Below are positions 6,408-6,553 of a stretch of 6,553 nucleotides of DNA, one piece after another. Within the stretch, counting starts at the first letter, position 1. The number at the start of each line of letters is the position of its first letter. The position numbers and the translations under genes were made by a program. The notes beneath the pieces are model-generated. The model saw nothing but the letters and a program-made list of their open reading frames with translations, did no database searches and was not told the origin of the DNA. The stretch is from an uncultured Eubacteriaceae bacterium. Lineage in GTDB: Bacteria > Bacillota > Clostridia > Lachnospirales > CAG-274. The stretch lies in contig CAMNCZ010000064.1 of the NCBI GenBank assembly GCA_946534775.1, forward strand, positions 1-6,553. The letters run 5' to 3'.

Positions 6408-6553
6408 AAATTTTTTTAAATCCGTCATTTACCATTGAATATTGATACGGTTTGTGGTAAACTTGTTTTTGGTATTTTATATCAACGTTTTGATACGGCG
6501 CCTAAGGAAACACTGATTAATTCAAAAAGGAAAAATAAAATTTAGCTTTAGCG
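6408..6553. other. Gene-free AT-rich tail after addA
   Basis: No reading frame with a ribosome site was found on either strand in these 146 bases, and no start of addB. The stretch holds a T-run just after the addA stop (6411-6417), a weak stem-loop with a U-tract (6428-6470), and a second perfect 6-bp stem, TATCAA/TTGATA, with a 4-nt loop (6480-6495). TTGATACGG occurs twice (6442-6450 and 6490-6498). The last 50 bases, including GGAAACACTGATTAATTC from 6507, have no assigned role. Confidence 0.6.
6428..6470 (+). terminator. Weak candidate terminator of addA
   Basis: TTTACCA (6428-6434) and TGGTAAA (6455-6461) form a 7-bp stem with a 20-nt loop, followed by CTTGTTTTT. The stem is AT-rich and the loop long, so this is a poor intrinsic terminator. 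It is listed because it is the best candidate within 100 nt of the addA stop; termination may lie beyond the window. Confidence 0.3.

Overview
The window looks like chromosomal DNA from a Clostridia-type member of the Bacillota. It shows strong AAGGAGG-type ribosome binding sites, very AT-rich intergenic DNA with sigma-A promoters, frequent ATA and CTT codons, likely TTG starts, and an AddA-type recombination helicase-nuclease. Species cannot be named from this window; a gut Oscillospiraceae/Lachnospiraceae-like organism is only a guess.

Layout: (1) Positions 1-742, minus strand: the first 247 residues of a LeuA-family (HMGL-like, DRE-TIM) acyl-CoA/oxo-acid condensing enzyme, cut by the window edge, with a near-consensus promoter (TTGACA-17-TATTAT) and a strong RBS. 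(2) Positions 743-1010: intergenic DNA with that promoter, a palindrome upstream of it, a terminator for the next gene and a second stem-loop. (3) Positions 1011-2532, minus strand: a two-gene unit, a LysR-type regulator followed 4 nt later by a DEDDh 3'-5' exonuclease of the KapD/ERI-1-like type. (4) Positions 2533-2744: a divergent control region with one promoter facing each way. Between them is a perfect 26-bp tandem duplication, itself made of 13-bp units, so that TATTCAA recurs five times at exact 13-bp steps. (5) Positions 2745-6407, plus strand: full-length addA, with all superfamily 1 helicase motifs and a C-terminal RecB-type nuclease. (6) Positions 6408-6553: AT-rich DNA without a gene, holding weak stem-loops.

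The genes do not form one obvious pathway. The exonuclease and AddA both process nucleic acid ends and flank the LysR gene, but a functional link is inference only. The notable points are that addA stands without addB beside it, that it is divergent from a LysR gene with an ordered repeat array between the promoters, and that addA and the LeuA-like gene share the same start-site design. I found no CRISPR array, tRNA, rRNA, complete insertion sequence or convincing new multi-gene system.
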